DNA from: Candidatus Puniceispirillum sp.
Lineage (GTDB): Bacteria > Pseudomonadota > Alphaproteobacteria > Puniceispirillales > Puniceispirillaceae
Length of the DNA: 6,264 nucleotides
Direction of reading: 5' to 3'
NCBI GenBank assembly: GCA_016778825.1
Contig: JADHOU010000093.1
Location: 1 to 6,264, forward strand
The notes beneath the pieces are model-generated. The model ran no database searches and was not told the DNA's origin. It saw only the letters and a list, made by a program, of their open reading frames with translations. Positions 5,333 to 6,264 of the stretch are shown piece after piece (within the stretch, counting starts at the first letter, position 1; each line of letters opens with the position of its first letter). Both the position numbers and the translations under genes were made by a program.

Positions 5333-6264
5333 CCTGTGGCTTTTAGCATTAATCATTTTGCTGCTGATTATCGCTTCGGCCTTTTTTTCAAGTGCCGAAA
5401 CCGCATTGACCGCAGCGTCGGATGCGCGGATGCGCCAATTGGCAAGCAAAGGCAATGAACGCGCCCGCACGGTCGAGGCATTGCGTGCCAATCGTGAAGG
5501 GCTGATCGGGTCGATCCTGATTGGCAATAATGCGGTCAATGTTCTTGGCTCGGCCTTGGCAACAAGCATTGCCATCTCGCTCTTTGGCGAGGGCGGTCTT
5601 GTGTGGGCAACAATTGCCATGACCGTGCTTTTGGTCGTTTTTGCCGAAGTGATGCCGAAAACCTATGCTTTTACCTATGCTGATCAATATTCGTTGCGCA
5701 TTGCCCCAACCCTTTTATGGGTGGTGCGTTTGCTCAGCCCACTGTCGTTTGGCATCCGCTTTTTGGCAAGCCAGATGATCCGGCCAAACCCGAATGGCGA
5801 TCAAGACCGCGAAGAAGAATTGCGTGGCCTGATTGAATTGCAGGGCGATAATGGCAATGCCGATGATCGTGAGCGCAAAGCCATGCTGTCATCAATCCTG
5901 GATCTGAACGAATTATCAGTCGAACAGATCATGACGCATCGTGGCACGGTAAGCATGGTCAATGCCGATGATAATATCGAAGATATCTTGCGTTTTGTCC
6001 TTGGATCACCGCACACGCGCCATCCGGTTTTTTCGGGCAAGCCTGACAATATTATTGGCGTTCTCCATGTCAAAGATTTGCTTCGGGCGCTTGGCGAGGT
6101 CGAATCTTCAGGCAAAAAACCGCTGTTGCCGCAATTGGTGCAGAATATCGCCAGTGACGCCTATTTCATTCCCGAAACCACCTTGCTGTTTGACCAGTTG
6201 CAGGCGTTTCGGACACGGCGCGAACATTTTGCTGTTGTTGTTGATGAATATGGTGATTTCAGGG
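5322..6264 (+). CDS. CNNM/CorC-type transporter-associated membrane protein with DUF21 and CBS domains (partial)
   Basis: The frame is open from the ATG to the right edge, giving 314 residues and an unfinished C-terminus. Residues about 3-150 are a DUF21/CNNM membrane domain: a first helix (LWLLALIILLLIIASAFF), the signature FFSSAETALTA (21-31), IGNNAVNVLGSALAT (67-81), a helix at 94-108 leading into FAEVMPKTYA (107-116), and a fourth hydrophobic stretch at about 128-150. A soluble linker with acidic residues (162-185) follows, then a CBS pair beginning around IMTHRGTV (203-210) with HPVF and IIGVLHVKDLL, and a second CBS in progress at VVVDEYGDFR. The family is linked to Mg2+ (and Co2+) efflux or homeostasis at the inner membrane, with CBS domains sensing nucleotides; the substrate here is not shown. 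A C-terminal CorC/HlyC domain is expected beyond the edge. The 11-bp overlap with aroB and a good GAGG site suggest operon co-expression. Confidence 0.9.
   Translation, partial: MLSSLWLLALIILLLIIASAFFSSAETALTAASDARMRQLASKGNERARTVEALRANREGLIGSILIGNNAVNVLGSALATSIAISLFGEGGLVWATIAMTVLLVVFAEVMPKTYAFTYADQYSLRIAPTLLWVVRLLSPLSFGIRFLASQMIRPNPNGDQDREEELRGLIELQGDNGNADDRERKAMLSSILDLNELSVEQIMTHRGTVSMVNADDNIEDILRFVLGSPHTRHPVFSGKPDNIIGVLHVKDLLRALGEVESSGKKPLLPQLVQNIASDAYFIPETTLLFDQLQAFRTRREHFAVVVDEYGDFR

Noticed and set aside
5303..6115. Minus-strand frames opposite the CNNM/CorC gene
   Set aside because: The plus strand is open across the whole stretch and carries clear DUF21 and CBS motifs; the antisense frames are by-products.
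1..6264. A novel defence, mobile or multi-gene system in this window
   Set aside because: All recognisable genes are housekeeping ones. No transposase, integrase of phage type, repeat array, toxin-antitoxin pair or shift in composition was seen; XerD here is the chromosomal type.

Overview
The window looks like ordinary core chromosome of an alphaproteobacterium. Two gene groups diverge from a non-coding stretch of about 350 bp. I infer the Rhodospirillales or a related marine lineage such as SAR116. The grounds are the accA/xerD pairing, the aroK-aroB-CNNM order, the character of the proteins and a roughly balanced base composition. No rRNA or other marker is present, so this placement is tentative.

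Left arm (minus strand, read from about 3260 down to 1). First comes a previously easy-to-miss 45-residue protein with one membrane helix (3122-3259). It overlaps by 20 bp a 674-residue exported protein of unknown function (1117-3141), which in turn overlaps the tyrosine recombinase xerD by 17 bp (186-1133). After a 73-bp gap comes the beginning of accA, the carboxyltransferase alpha subunit of acetyl-CoA carboxylase, which runs off the left edge. The first three genes are tightly packed and probably translationally coupled. accA may have its own promoter as well.

Centre (3260-3607). This stretch holds no convincing gene. It contains a candidate minus-strand promoter and a candidate plus-strand -10 element that overlap each other near 3480-3486, two small hairpins and a short tandem repeat.

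Right arm (plus strand, 3608 to the end). aroK (shikimate kinase) and aroB (3-dehydroquinate synthase), two steps of the shikimate pathway to aromatic amino acids, are followed by a membrane protein of the CNNM/CorC type (DUF21 plus CBS domains). That gene overlaps aroB by 11 bp and is cut by the right edge. The spacing suggests one operon.

I saw no mobile element, CRISPR array, tRNA/rRNA, prophage or defence system. The parts that merit a second look are the 45-residue protein, the exported protein of unknown function with its lone cysteine pair, and the divergent control region. I found no evidence for a new multi-gene system.
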